Origin: Candidatus Moraniibacteriota bacterium
Lineage (GTDB): Bacteria; Patescibacteriota; Minisyncoccia; Moranbacterales; GCA-2747515
NCBI GenBank assembly: GCA_030592425.1
Contig: JAUVJK010000017.1
Span: forward strand, 1 to 15,094
Reading direction: 5' to 3'
Length of the DNA: 15,094 nucleotides
The first letter of the stretch is position 1. Each line of letters opens with the position of its first letter. This document shows positions 1 through 5,969 of the stretch, in pieces. The translations under genes were made by a program, and so were the position numbers. The notes beneath the pieces are model-generated. The model saw nothing but the letters and a program-made list of their open reading frames with translations, made no database searches and was not told the DNA's origin.

Positions 1-1
1 A

Positions 2-154
2 GGAATAGAGAAACACAATAGTCTTTCTTTGAGAGTAGCATTAATAGTTCGGGAAAGAGCTAATGGAAAAAAATGTTACGACCGGGAAATGGGTGAAATA
101 TTAGCTCGTCTCACCTGTACAGGAATGGGCAATTTAAGAGAATGTAGCGTTTAA
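2..154 (+). CDS. 3' end of an unidentified gene (partial, cut by window edge)
   Basis: One frame is open from the window edge for 50 codons and ends with TAA at 152-154. The visible tail is basic and contains REMGEILARL and ends in NLRECSV. I do not recognise a family. An intrinsic terminator starts 21 nt after the stop, which is what the end of a transcription unit should look like and is the main support for a real gene. The other two forward frames are closed early. An open stretch of this length can arise by chance, so the call is tentative; the start lies upstream of the window. Confidence 0.4.
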   Translation, partial: GIEKHNSLSLRVALIVRERANGKKCYDREMGEILARLTCTGMGNLRECSV

Positions 155-175
155 CAACGATATTATTCTCATTGT

Positions 176-201
176 GGAGTGACTTCGGTTACTCCCTTTT
201 T
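176..201 (+). terminator. Intrinsic terminator after the partial gene
   Basis: An eight-pair stem GGAGTGAC/GTTACTCC (176-183 and 188-195, one G-U pair) is capped by a stable TTCG tetraloop and followed by CTTTTT. It separates the upstream gene from the secE transcription unit. Confidence 0.85.
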
Positions 202-204
202 ATT

Positions 205-355
205 TATTGAAAATCTCTTCTCTTTGATGATTTTATTCAGATAGTAGACAAATAGGATAAGGGATTTTTTGAGGAGACACAGATTGGAACACTAGGCTTT
301 GTTTTTTATCCTATTGATGAAAGAAAGCTTCTTTGATGCTACGAGATTCTATATC
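205..355. other. Gene-free stretch with a long inverted repeat
   Basis: No convincing ORF or RNA gene is seen here. AATAGGATAA at 251-260 is the exact reverse complement of 306-315. As RNA the stem could extend inward by five more pairs, mostly G-U (261-265 with 301-305), giving about 15 pairs around a roughly 35-nt loop. The interior contains GAGGAG at about 271-276 but no good ORF follows it. The function is unknown. Confidence 0.5.
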
Positions 356-383
356 TTGACAAAATATGAAAAGGGATTATACT
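356..383 (+). promoter_or_regulatory. Sigma70-type promoter for secE-nusG-rplK-rplA
   Basis: TTGACA at 356-361 is a perfect -35 box. A 16-nt spacer separates it from TATACT (-10) at 378-383. The predicted transcription start is near 390, giving a leader of about 43 nt before the secE ATG. It is the best promoter in the window and lies after the upstream terminator, as expected for a highly expressed translation operon. Confidence 0.85.
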
Positions 384-395
384 ATGAAATAGATG

Positions 396-416
396 AAAGC
401 CCACCAGAGGCTTTTT
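396..416 (+). promoter_or_regulatory. Attenuator-like hairpin in the secE leader
   Basis: AAAGCC (396-401) pairs with GGCTTT (409-414) around a 7-nt loop and runs into TTTTT (412-416). It lies only about 6 nt after the predicted transcription start, so the RNA would be very short at the U-tract. It could be a weak early terminator, a 5' stabilising hairpin or a protein-binding site; the sequence alone does not decide. Confidence 0.4.
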
Positions 417-432
417 AAAAAACTCAAAAATT

Positions 433-618
433 ATGATTTCAAAAGCAGTTACATTTGTAAAAGAAGCGAAAATTGAGCTCTCGAAAGTGACGTGGTTGAC
501 GAAGCAACAGACTTTACGGTATACACTGTTAGTTATTGTTATTTCTCTCGTTGTTGCTGCATTTTTGGGAACGCTAGATTATTTCTTTGGAAATATGGTT
601 GAGAAATATTTATTTTAA
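433..618 (+). CDS. secE: Preprotein translocase subunit SecE
   Basis: This 61-residue protein has the layout of a minimal bacterial SecE: an amphipathic N-terminal helix with the conserved stretch KIELSKVTWLTKQQ at about residues 13-26, then one transmembrane helix at about 30-50. SecE clamps SecY in the inner-membrane protein-export channel. Identification is supported by nusG following directly, the standard secE-nusG order. In-frame upstream codons reach a TGA at 394 with no other start, so ATG 433 is the start. No Shine-Dalgarno sequence is visible before it. The length is normal for single-helix SecE; E. coli has extra helices. Confidence 0.95.
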   Translation: MISKAVTFVKEAKIELSKVTWLTKQQTLRYTLLVIVISLVVAAFLGTLDYFFGNMVEKYLF

Positions 619-652
619 TGACCCATTTAAAGTGGTCATTAAAGTGGTCATT
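614..652 (+). repeat. 12-bp perfect tandem repeat and alternative hairpins between secE and nusG
   Basis: AAAGTGGTCATT occurs twice in direct succession (629-640 and 641-652). The end of secE plus the next bases, TTTAATGACC (614-623), is fully complementary to GGTCATTAAA (634-643), giving a 10-bp stem. A shorter 7-bp stem can form with the second repeat copy (646-652) instead. There is no U-tract, so it is not a standard terminator. Confidence 0.7.
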
Positions 653-688
653 TACTATATATAATTTTCATTACTAAACTTATTTGTT

Positions 689-1234
689 ATGGCAAAACAA
701 ACGCAACATCATGGTCAGGCATGGTATGTTCTTCATACATATTCTGGATATGAAGACAACGTAGCACGCAATCTACGTCAGCGTATTGATTCGATGGATG
801 TCGGGGAATTTATTTTTGATATCATGATCCCAATCGAGAAAAAGATCAAGATCAAGGCAGGGAAAAGAGTTACTGTTGAAGAGAAAATCTATCCTGGTTA
901 TGTACTAGTGGAAATGATCGTAACGGATGCATCGTGGTATGTTGTACGAAATACACCGAATGTAACTGGATTTATCGGACTTGGCACAACGCCAACACCA
1001 GTTAATCCTGCTGAGATTCTCTCGCTTAAAAAGCGTATGGGACAGGATGAGCCAAAATACCGTATCGATGTTAAGAAAGGCGATCAGGTAAAGATCATTG
1101 ATGGTCCATTTAAAGATTTCGATGCTGTTGTTGATGAAGCAGATGAATCAAAGGGAAAGGTGAGAGTATTGATCTCTGTTTTTGGACGAGAAACACCAAC
1201 AGAACTCGATTTTCTTCAGATCAAAAAAATATAA
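689..1234 (+). CDS. nusG: Transcription termination/antitermination protein NusG
   Basis: NusG binds RNA polymerase and couples it to Rho or to the leading ribosome. The 181 residues match the usual bacterial length. The N-terminal NGN domain begins with AWYVLHTYSGYEDNVARNL (about residues 11-29) and includes the conserved YPGYVLVEM. The C-terminal KOW domain starts around residue 127 with KKGDQVKIIDGPFKDFDAVV. It is preceded by secE with a 70-nt gap that holds a tandem repeat and hairpin, and followed 45 nt later by rplK. The start is the first ATG before the NGN fold; no Shine-Dalgarno site is visible (context ATTTGTTATG). Confidence 0.97.
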   Translation: MAKQTQHHGQAWYVLHTYSGYEDNVARNLRQRIDSMDVGEFIFDIMIPIEKKIKIKAGKRVTVEEKIYPGYVLVEMIVTDASWYVVRNTPNVTGFIGLGTTPTPVNPAEILSLKKRMGQDEPKYRIDVKKGDQVKIIDGPFKDFDAVVDEADESKGKVRVLISVFGRETPTELDFLQIKKI

Positions 1235-1279
1235 ATATTCTCACATTGTTTAACCTATTCACTATTAACGACATTTCAT

Positions 1280-1708
1280 ATGAGTGACAAAGTAATACTT
1301 ACAAAGCTGAAATTGCAGATCAAGGCAGGACAAGCAAATCCAGCTCCACCAGTTGGCCCAGCGCTTGGCCAGCATGGGATCAATATTCAAGATTTTTGTA
1401 CACAATTCAACGAAAAGACAAAAGAACAAATGGGAAATATCATACCAGTAGAAATTACTGTTTTTGAAGATCGTTCATTTGCGTTTATTCTCAAAACGCC
1501 ACCTGCATCAGAATTATTGAAAAAAGCTGCTGGTGTAAAAAAGGGTGCGAGCAATCCATTGACTGATAAGGTTGGAACGGTCACAAAAGATCAAGTAAAA
1601 GAGATTGCAGAGATCAAGATGCCAGATCTCAATGCTGCTGATATCGACGCTGCGATGAAGATCGTTGCGGGAACAGCTCGTTCGATGGGAATCAAAGTGG
1701 AAGGATAA
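1280..1708 (+). CDS. rplK: 50S ribosomal protein L11
   Basis: L11 sits at the GTPase-associated centre of the 50S subunit, binding 23S rRNA helices 43/44. The 142 residues match the usual length. The N-terminal PAPPVGPALGQHGINIQDFC and the central SFAFILKTPPASELLKKAAG are signature sequences, and the C-terminal rRNA-binding domain ends in the typical GTARSMGIKVEG. It stands in the conserved nusG-rplK-rplA order. ATG 1280 is the natural start, without an obvious Shine-Dalgarno site. Confidence 0.98.
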   Translation: MSDKVILTKLKLQIKAGQANPAPPVGPALGQHGINIQDFCTQFNEKTKEQMGNIIPVEITVFEDRSFAFILKTPPASELLKKAAGVKKGASNPLTDKVGTVTKDQVKEIAEIKMPDLNAADIDAAMKIVAGTARSMGIKVEG

Positions 1709-1710
1709 TG

Positions 1711-1765
1711 AGTCCAAAGTCCAAAGTTGTAACTATTTTAGTTTTAGATCCTGACTTTATAGACT
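1711..1765 (+). promoter_or_regulatory. Stem formed by repeated AAAGTC/GACTTT motifs in the rplK-rplA spacer
   Basis: AGTC-C-AAAGTC (1711-1721) can pair with GACTTT-ATA-GACT (1753-1765), leaving a 1-nt and a 3-nt bulge. It precedes the L1-site-like hairpin in the same 128-nt spacer and may be part of a larger leader fold. No protein or ligand can be assigned. Confidence 0.35.
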
Positions 1766-1796
1766 TTCGACTATATAAACTTTATTAACTAATTAC

Positions 1797-1826
1797 GTGG
1801 GAGAGTGAGAATCTCGTTTGTACCAC
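1797..1826 (+). promoter_or_regulatory. Candidate L1-binding autoregulatory hairpin upstream of rplA
   Basis: An outer stem GTGG (1797-1800)/CCAC (1823-1826) and an inner stem GAGA (1801-1804)/TCTC (1812-1815) are separated by an asymmetric 7-nt internal loop GTTTGTA on the 3' side only. The 5' strand GUGGGAG and 3' strand UACCAC resemble the conserved L1-binding segment of 23S rRNA (GGUGGGAG...GAAAUACCACC). The site ends 10 nt before the rplA ATG, where bound L1 could block initiation. In many bacteria L1 represses its own operon from an rRNA-like site, but usually before rplK. Confidence 0.6.
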
Positions 1827-1836
1827 AATAAATACT

Positions 1837-2514
1837 ATGAAAAGAGGAAAAAAGTACGCAGCAGTTGCAGAAAAAGTTAATCCTGAAGAAAAATACGCTA
1901 TTGCTGATGCAATGGCACTTGTAAAAAGTACTGCAACAGCATCATTTGATGAATCTATTGAAATGCATGTACGATTGGGAATTGATCCAAAAAAAGGTGA
2001 ACAAGGTGTTCGCGGAACAGTATCCTTGCCACATGGTACAGGAAAAGAGACACGCGTTGGTGTGATTACGAATACAAAAGAGGCTGAAGCAAAAAAGGCT
2101 GGTGCAGACGTGATCGGAGCAGAAGATCTGATCGATCAGATCAAAGCAGGAAAGCTACCAGATGTCGATGTTCTTGTAGCTTCACCTGAAATGATGCCAA
2201 AGCTTGCTCCTGCTGCAAAGATCCTTGGACCCCGTGGCATGATGCCAAGTCCAAAAACAGAAACAGTGACACAGGATATCGCAAAAATCGTCTCTGAATT
2301 GAAAAAAGGGAAAGAATCGTTCAAGAATGATGGTGGAGGAAATATTCACCAGGTCATTGGTAAAGTGTCATTTGATGAAAAAAAATTAGAAGAAAATTAT
2401 ACAGTATTCATCGATGCACTTAAAAATGCACGAACAGACGCGTGTAAAGGTCAATTCATCCTTGCAGTTTCTCTCTGTAGTACAATGGGCCCATCTGTAA
2501 AAGTAAAGATCTAG
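1837..2514 (+). CDS. rplA: 50S ribosomal protein L1
   Basis: L1 forms the mobile L1 stalk of the 50S subunit at the E site and is often also a translational repressor of its own mRNA. The 225 residues match the family. Signatures visible are SLPHGTGKETRVGV (about residues 63-76) and the L1 motif GPRGMMPSPKTETVT (about 131-145) before the lysine-rich KKGKESFKNDGGGNIHQVIG. The start ATG follows AATAAATACT with no Shine-Dalgarno sequence. rplJ and rplL, which usually come next, are absent; a terminator follows 19 nt after the stop, so this is the last gene of the unit. Confidence 0.97.
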   Translation: MKRGKKYAAVAEKVNPEEKYAIADAMALVKSTATASFDESIEMHVRLGIDPKKGEQGVRGTVSLPHGTGKETRVGVITNTKEAEAKKAGADVIGAEDLIDQIKAGKLPDVDVLVASPEMMPKLAPAAKILGPRGMMPSPKTETVTQDIAKIVSELKKGKESFKNDGGGNIHQVIGKVSFDEKKLEENYTVFIDALKNARTDACKGQFILAVSLCSTMGPSVKVKI

Positions 2515-2533
2515 CAAAGAGGTCTCATAAATC

Positions 2534-2561
2534 AAAAACACCGCTTCCACGGTGTTTTTTT
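2534..2561 (+). terminator. Intrinsic terminator after rplA
   Basis: A ten-pair perfect stem AAAAACACCG (2534-2543)/CGGTGTTTTT (2550-2559) with loop CTTCCA is followed by T residues to 2561. It closes the secE-nusG-rplK-rplA unit. Confidence 0.92.
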
Positions 2562-2588
2562 GATTGATTGTGAGAAATAGCGTATAAT
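2560..2588 (+). promoter_or_regulatory. Promoter for the nucleotide-metabolism cluster, predicted leaderless
   Basis: TTGATT (2560-2565), a 17-nt spacer and a consensus TATAAT (2583-2588) directly follow the rplA terminator. The expected transcription start (about 2595) coincides with the ATG at 2596. The earlier in-frame ATG at 2587 lies inside the -10 box and would not be transcribed. Confidence 0.75.
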
Positions 2589-2595
2589 GGTCATT

Positions 2596-3150
2596 ATGAA
2601 TAAGAAAATTATTATTGGTCTCGTTGGTGAGACTGGCTCCGGGAAAGACACCGTTGAGCATTATCTGCGTCGTAAGTACAATGCGCAACCACTTCGGTTT
2701 TCGCGACCACTCAAGAAAGCTTTGCATTTCTTCTTTGATCAACCATCGAAGGCAGATCAAGCGTGGTTCTTTGATGTATTGAAAGAGCGTTTTGGTGAGC
2801 ATATTCTTCATCGAGGCGTACAACGTTTTATTGATCGTAACGAAGGTCTTATGTGTGTAAATGGTTTGCGTATGATGGAGGATGAGGAATTCATCCGTTC
2901 TTTTGAGAATAGTTATATTCTTTATATAACTGCTGATCAGGAATTGCGATGGGAACGAACACGACATCGTGGTGAAAAATCAGATGATGACCAATCATTT
3001 GAGAAATTTCAAGAATTCGAGGCGATAACAGATACAGAAAAAGCAATTCCAACAATTGGATCAAGAGCTGATTATACATTTAATAACAATAGATCTCTTG
3101 ATGATCTTCTTATTGCAGTCGATGAAGCAATGGAAGAAATTCTCAAATAG
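2596..3150 (+). CDS. P-loop nucleotide kinase, probable (deoxy)nucleoside monophosphate kinase
   Basis: The 185-residue protein opens with a beta strand and Walker A loop IIIGLVGETGSGKDT (P-loop at residues 11-19, GKDT rather than GKS/T, as in T4-type dNMP kinases). Later blocks shared with the paralogue at 5970-6566 are RFGEHIL, NGLRMMEDEE, SYILYITADQELRWERT (lid-like arginines), EKSDDDQSFEKF and a C-terminal DYTFNNN. It heads a co-directional cluster with dcd, thyA and folA, which favours phosphorylation of dTMP, dUMP or dCMP. Dephospho-CoA kinase is an alternative fold relative. ATG 2596 was chosen because the promoter -10 covers the earlier ATG and because the paralogue aligns from MN-KKI. 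Substrate not proven. Confidence 0.75.
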   Translation: MNKKIIIGLVGETGSGKDTVEHYLRRKYNAQPLRFSRPLKKALHFFFDQPSKADQAWFFDVLKERFGEHILHRGVQRFIDRNEGLMCVNGLRMMEDEEFIRSFENSYILYITADQELRWERTRHRGEKSDDDQSFEKFQEFEAITDTEKAIPTIGSRADYTFNNNRSLDDLLIAVDEAMEEILK

Positions 3151-3185
3151 TTCGTTGTTTATCTCAATAATTGTAATAGAAAAAT

Positions 3186-3869
3186 ATGCCACAACATCAG
3201 TATGAGATCGAGATCAAATCACTACTTGGGGAAAAGAAAAATGTTGATTCTCTCAAGAAGAAAATGAAAGAAAGCGATTCTGCGTATAAACAGACCAGTA
3301 CGAGTAAACAATTGAATCATTATTTTGTTGGTGGTGATCATGCGAAGCTTTATAAGATCGTTTCGCCATATGTGCCAGAGGATTCACATGAGCGTTTTTT
3401 GTATATCCTCGAAGATGGAAAAGACCTGTCGATACGAACGCGACAACAAGATGATACGATTCTCTTTGTGATCAAAGCATCCATTGATGACACAACAAGT
3501 TCAAATGGCACGGCTCGCATCGAATATGAAGTAGAGACACCACAGTTAACATTGGATGAACTTGATCAGAAATTACTTGATGCAGATTGTGAATATCAAG
3601 CAAAATGGTCACGTGAACGTGAAGAATATAGTTACAAAAATGCAACAGTCTGTATTGATAAAAATGCAGGTTATGGTTACCTTGCAGAGTTTGAACGTGT
3701 GATCGAAAGTGAAAGTGATGCACTAGAAGAAAAGGAACTCCTACGTGCTCTGATGAATGAGCTAGATGTCGAGGAGCTGCCACAAGATCGATTGGAACGC
3801 ATGTTTGAGCATTACAATGCACATTGGCCAGAATACTATGGTACAGATAAGATCTTTGTGATTCATTAA
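3186..3869 (+). CDS. CYTH-domain (triphosphate tunnel metalloenzyme) protein
   Basis: The 227 residues start with the CYTH signature ExExK (EIEIK, residues 7-11). Further tunnel residues follow in order: SIRTRQQ (paired arginines), LFVIKAS (lysine), ARIEYEVE (paired glutamates), KWSREREEY and VCIDKNAGYGYLAEFE (Asp plus paired Glu). The family hydrolyses or cyclises triphosphates using divalent metals: thiamine triphosphatase, inorganic triphosphatase, class IV adenylate cyclase. All key positions appear present, so it should be active. Its place between a nucleotide kinase (35 nt upstream) and dcd (11 nt downstream) hints at a nucleotide or inorganic triphosphate substrate, but that is inference. 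No Shine-Dalgarno site. Confidence 0.8.
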   Translation: MPQHQYEIEIKSLLGEKKNVDSLKKKMKESDSAYKQTSTSKQLNHYFVGGDHAKLYKIVSPYVPEDSHERFLYILEDGKDLSIRTRQQDDTILFVIKASIDDTTSSNGTARIEYEVETPQLTLDELDQKLLDADCEYQAKWSREREEYSYKNATVCIDKNAGYGYLAEFERVIESESDALEEKELLRALMNELDVEELPQDRLERMFEHYNAHWPEYYGTDKIFVIH

Positions 3870-3880
3870 TAATAAATACC

Positions 3881-4426
3881 ATGTTTCTTTCAGATGTAGA
3901 CATTAAAAAAGCAGTTGAGGCTAGTGATATCGTTATTAAAGATTTTGATCTGGAGCGATTGCAACCAGCGAGTTATGATGTGATATTGGGGAAAAAGTTT
4001 AGTGTCACTGATCCACATCAGATTCAGGCGATTGATCCTGTGAAAGGCGTTTATCCAAAGATGCGAGAGATCACAGTTGATGATGGCGATGAATTTGTTC
4101 TCCATCCGCGAACGACCGTTTTAGGTACACTGAAGGATTTTGTTGGATCCGATAAATATTTGATTCAGATCTCTGGAAAGAGTTCTCTTGCACGTATTGG
4201 TCTTGTCGTGCACAATACTGCGGGGATCATCAACCCAGGTCATTTTTTGCATATCACATTAGAATTGGCAAACTTTAATATTATTCCGATCATTTTGCGT
4301 CCTGGTATGCCAATTGCACAGCTGACATTTTCAAAATTGACATCACTAGTAGGACATAATTATGATGAGAAAGGTCGTTTTACAGGAGATAACTGGGAAA
4401 AGAATTTAGAACCACCGAAGAAATAA
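3881..4426 (+). CDS. dcd: dCTP deaminase, possibly dUMP-forming
   Basis: Dcd deaminates dCTP to feed dUMP to thymidylate synthase. The 181 residues include QPASYDVILG near the N terminus, HPRTTVLG, the active-site block GKSSLARIGLVVHNTAG (residues 99-115) and ITLELANF with the catalytic Glu at about 128, then RPGMPIAQLTF. The TAG at 113-115 resembles bifunctional deaminase/dUTPases (Mycobacterium, Methanocaldococcus) rather than E. coli TAH, so direct conversion of dCTP to dUMP is plausible; no separate dut is in the window. The usual IDPG is INPG here. It is 11 nt after the CYTH gene and 22 nt before thyA. The start context AAATACCATG has no Shine-Dalgarno. Confidence 0.93.
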   Translation: MFLSDVDIKKAVEASDIVIKDFDLERLQPASYDVILGKKFSVTDPHQIQAIDPVKGVYPKMREITVDDGDEFVLHPRTTVLGTLKDFVGSDKYLIQISGKSSLARIGLVVHNTAGIINPGHFLHITLELANFNIIPIILRPGMPIAQLTFSKLTSLVGHNYDEKGRFTGDNWEKNLEPPKK

Positions 4427-4448
4427 CTAATTATTATAATATTTCTTT

Positions 4449-5450
4449 ATGACAACGCAGAAACATCCAGAACAACAATATTTAGATCTGATGCGTGATA
4501 TTCTTGTAGATAGTACGCGACAAGAAGATCAGGGAACGGGAGATGTGACACACAGCGTCTTTGGTCGGCAAATGCGATGGGATCTTTCCGAAGGATTTCC
4601 ATTGTTGACAACGAAAAAGGTGTATTGGAAAGGTGTATTGGAAGAGCTATACTGGTTTTGGTCAGGACAATCAAATGTTGCATATCTCGCAAAAAAAGGT
4701 GTGCATATTTGGGATGATTATCCTTATCGTATTTACCGTGAGAAGATCGATGCAGGAGATGTCTCTGAAATGACGAAAGAAATATTTGTTGAAAAACTGA
4801 TCAATGATGATGATTTTTCGAAAGAACATGGGGAACTCAAAAATATTTATGGTCAGGCATGGCGACGCTGGCCAGCAAAAGATGGACGTGGTGTTGATCA
4901 ACTTAAATGGGCAATCGAAGAGTTACGGAAAGATCCAAATTGTCACAATGCGATCGTGAATTCATGGAACCCAGAATATCTCTATGACATGGCGCTACCA
5001 GAAGAATCACTGCGTTTTCCGATTTGTCATAATATGTATCAGCTTAGTATTCAAAAAGAAAAAGTTTGTTGTCAATTGTACCAACGAAGTGCGGATATTT
5101 TTCTTGGTGTGCCATTTAATATTGCGAGTTATGCATTGCTTACGGCACTTGTTGCAAAAGTTTTGGGTCGTGAACCAGGTGAGTTCATCCATACATTTGG
5201 TGATGTACATATCTATGATAATCACATTGATCAGGTAAAAGAACAATTGACACGTGAGCCGCTACCACTACCAACGATTACGATCAGCGATGATGTAAAA
5301 GATATTGATGATTTTCGACCAGAACACATTACATTGGAAGGATATGAATCACATGCAATGATCAAGGCAAAATTAGCTGTTGTTGGTGGAAAGAGTAGCA
5401 AAGAATGGAAAGAGTATGTGAAGAAACAAAAGAGTGAAAAGAAAACATAA
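4449..5450 (+). CDS. thyA: Thymidylate synthase ThyA
   Basis: ThyA methylates dUMP to dTMP using methylene-tetrahydrofolate, which is oxidised to dihydrofolate. The 333 residues contain the dUMP/folate motifs FGRQMRWDLSEGFPLLTTKK, QAWRRWPAKDGRGVDQL, the catalytic Cys193 in PICHNMYQ, YQRSADIFLGVPFNIASYALL (211-231) and GDVHIYDNH. It is longer than the 264-residue E. coli enzyme because of an insert at about 85-130, as in Lactobacillus casei, and a Lys-rich tail of about 22 residues after IKAKLAV, where the family normally ends. The usual RSCD is RSAD. folA starts 12 nt later, so dihydrofolate recycling is co-expressed. A TATAAT lies at 4435-4440, 8 nt before the ATG. Confidence 0.96.
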   Translation: MTTQKHPEQQYLDLMRDILVDSTRQEDQGTGDVTHSVFGRQMRWDLSEGFPLLTTKKVYWKGVLEELYWFWSGQSNVAYLAKKGVHIWDDYPYRIYREKIDAGDVSEMTKEIFVEKLINDDDFSKEHGELKNIYGQAWRRWPAKDGRGVDQLKWAIEELRKDPNCHNAIVNSWNPEYLYDMALPEESLRFPICHNMYQLSIQKEKVCCQLYQRSADIFLGVPFNIASYALLTALVAKVLGREPGEFIHTFGDVHIYDNHIDQVKEQLTREPLPLPTITISDDVKDIDDFRPEHITLEGYESHAMIKAKLAVVGGKSSKEWKEYVKKQKSEKKT

Positions 5451-5462
5451 CATGAAGAAAGA

Positions 5463-5954
5463 ATGATCAATATTATTGCTGCCATCGGCAAAAATCGTGA
5501 ACTGGGGAAAAAGAATAGCCTCTTGTGGCATATTCCAGAAGATCTTGCATATTTCAAAAAAATGACATCAGGTCACCCTGTTATCATGGGGCGAACAACG
5601 TATGAATCATTGCCAGACTTTGCACGGCCACTTCCTGGACGCACAAATATCGTATTGTCGCGATCTGATGAGCATTTTGATGCAGAAGGAGTTATTGTTG
5701 CACACTCATTTGAAGATGCCTACATCGTAGCGAAAAATGAAAAAGAAGACATCTTTGTACTTGGTGGAGCTTCAGTTTACGCGCAGGCACTGGAATACGC
5801 TGATCGTCTTTATTTGACATTGGTGGATGCGGAGGATTCTGATGCAGATGTCTTTTTTCCAGAGTACAAAGCATTATTCTCAAAAGAGATCTCGCGTGAA
5901 GATCATCATAATAGTGAGTTTGCATTTTCTTTTGTTGTCTTAGAAAAGGAATAG
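5463..5954 (+). CDS. folA: Dihydrofolate reductase
   Basis: Reduces the dihydrofolate made by ThyA back to tetrahydrofolate with NADPH. The 163 residues match type I DHFR. The N-terminal INIIAAIGKNRELG is followed by LLWHIPEDLAYFKK, where Trp22 and Asp27 align with the E. coli active-site positions. Then come VIMGRTTYESLP, LPGRTNIVLSR and the NADPH-binding VLGGASVYAQAL with ADRLYLT. It lies 12 nt after thyA. An ATG at 5451 leads straight into TGA, so ATG 5463 is the start; the purine-rich GAAGAAAG before it is only a weak possible ribosome site. Confidence 0.97.
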   Translation: MINIIAAIGKNRELGKKNSLLWHIPEDLAYFKKMTSGHPVIMGRTTYESLPDFARPLPGRTNIVLSRSDEHFDAEGVIVAHSFEDAYIVAKNEKEDIFVLGGASVYAQALEYADRLYLTLVDAEDSDADVFFPEYKALFSKEISREDHHNSEFAFSFVVLEKE

Positions 5955-5963
5955 TTTTATTAT
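5935..5963 (+). promoter_or_regulatory. Candidate internal promoter for the second kinase and gatB
   Basis: TTGTCT (5935-5940), a 17-nt spacer and TATTAT (5958-5963) overlap the end of folA. The predicted start of transcription at about 5970 is the A of the ATG at 5970, another leaderless arrangement. Confidence 0.5.
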
Positions 5964-5969
5964 AGTACT

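Noticed and set aside
1..205. tRNA, tmRNA or RNase P RNA at the left edge
   Set aside because: No cloverleaf, CCA end or conserved RNA blocks could be found; an open frame plus terminator explains the stretch better.
271..337. Possible small ORF after GAGGAG in the gene-free stretch
   Set aside because: It would need an ATT start and gives under 20 codons with no recognisable sequence.
2587..2589. ATG 2587 as start of the first kinase
   Set aside because: It lies inside the TATAAT -10 box, so it would not be in the mRNA; ATG 2596 fits the paralogue alignment.
2386..2967. Long minus-strand open frame across the rplA end and first kinase
   Set aside because: It crosses a terminator and promoter and is antisense to two real genes; the product is Phe/Leu/Thr-rich without motifs.
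3472..3903. Minus-strand open frame opposite the CYTH gene
   Set aside because: His/Leu/Val-rich translation typical of an antisense shadow; the CYTH motifs on the plus strand are complete.
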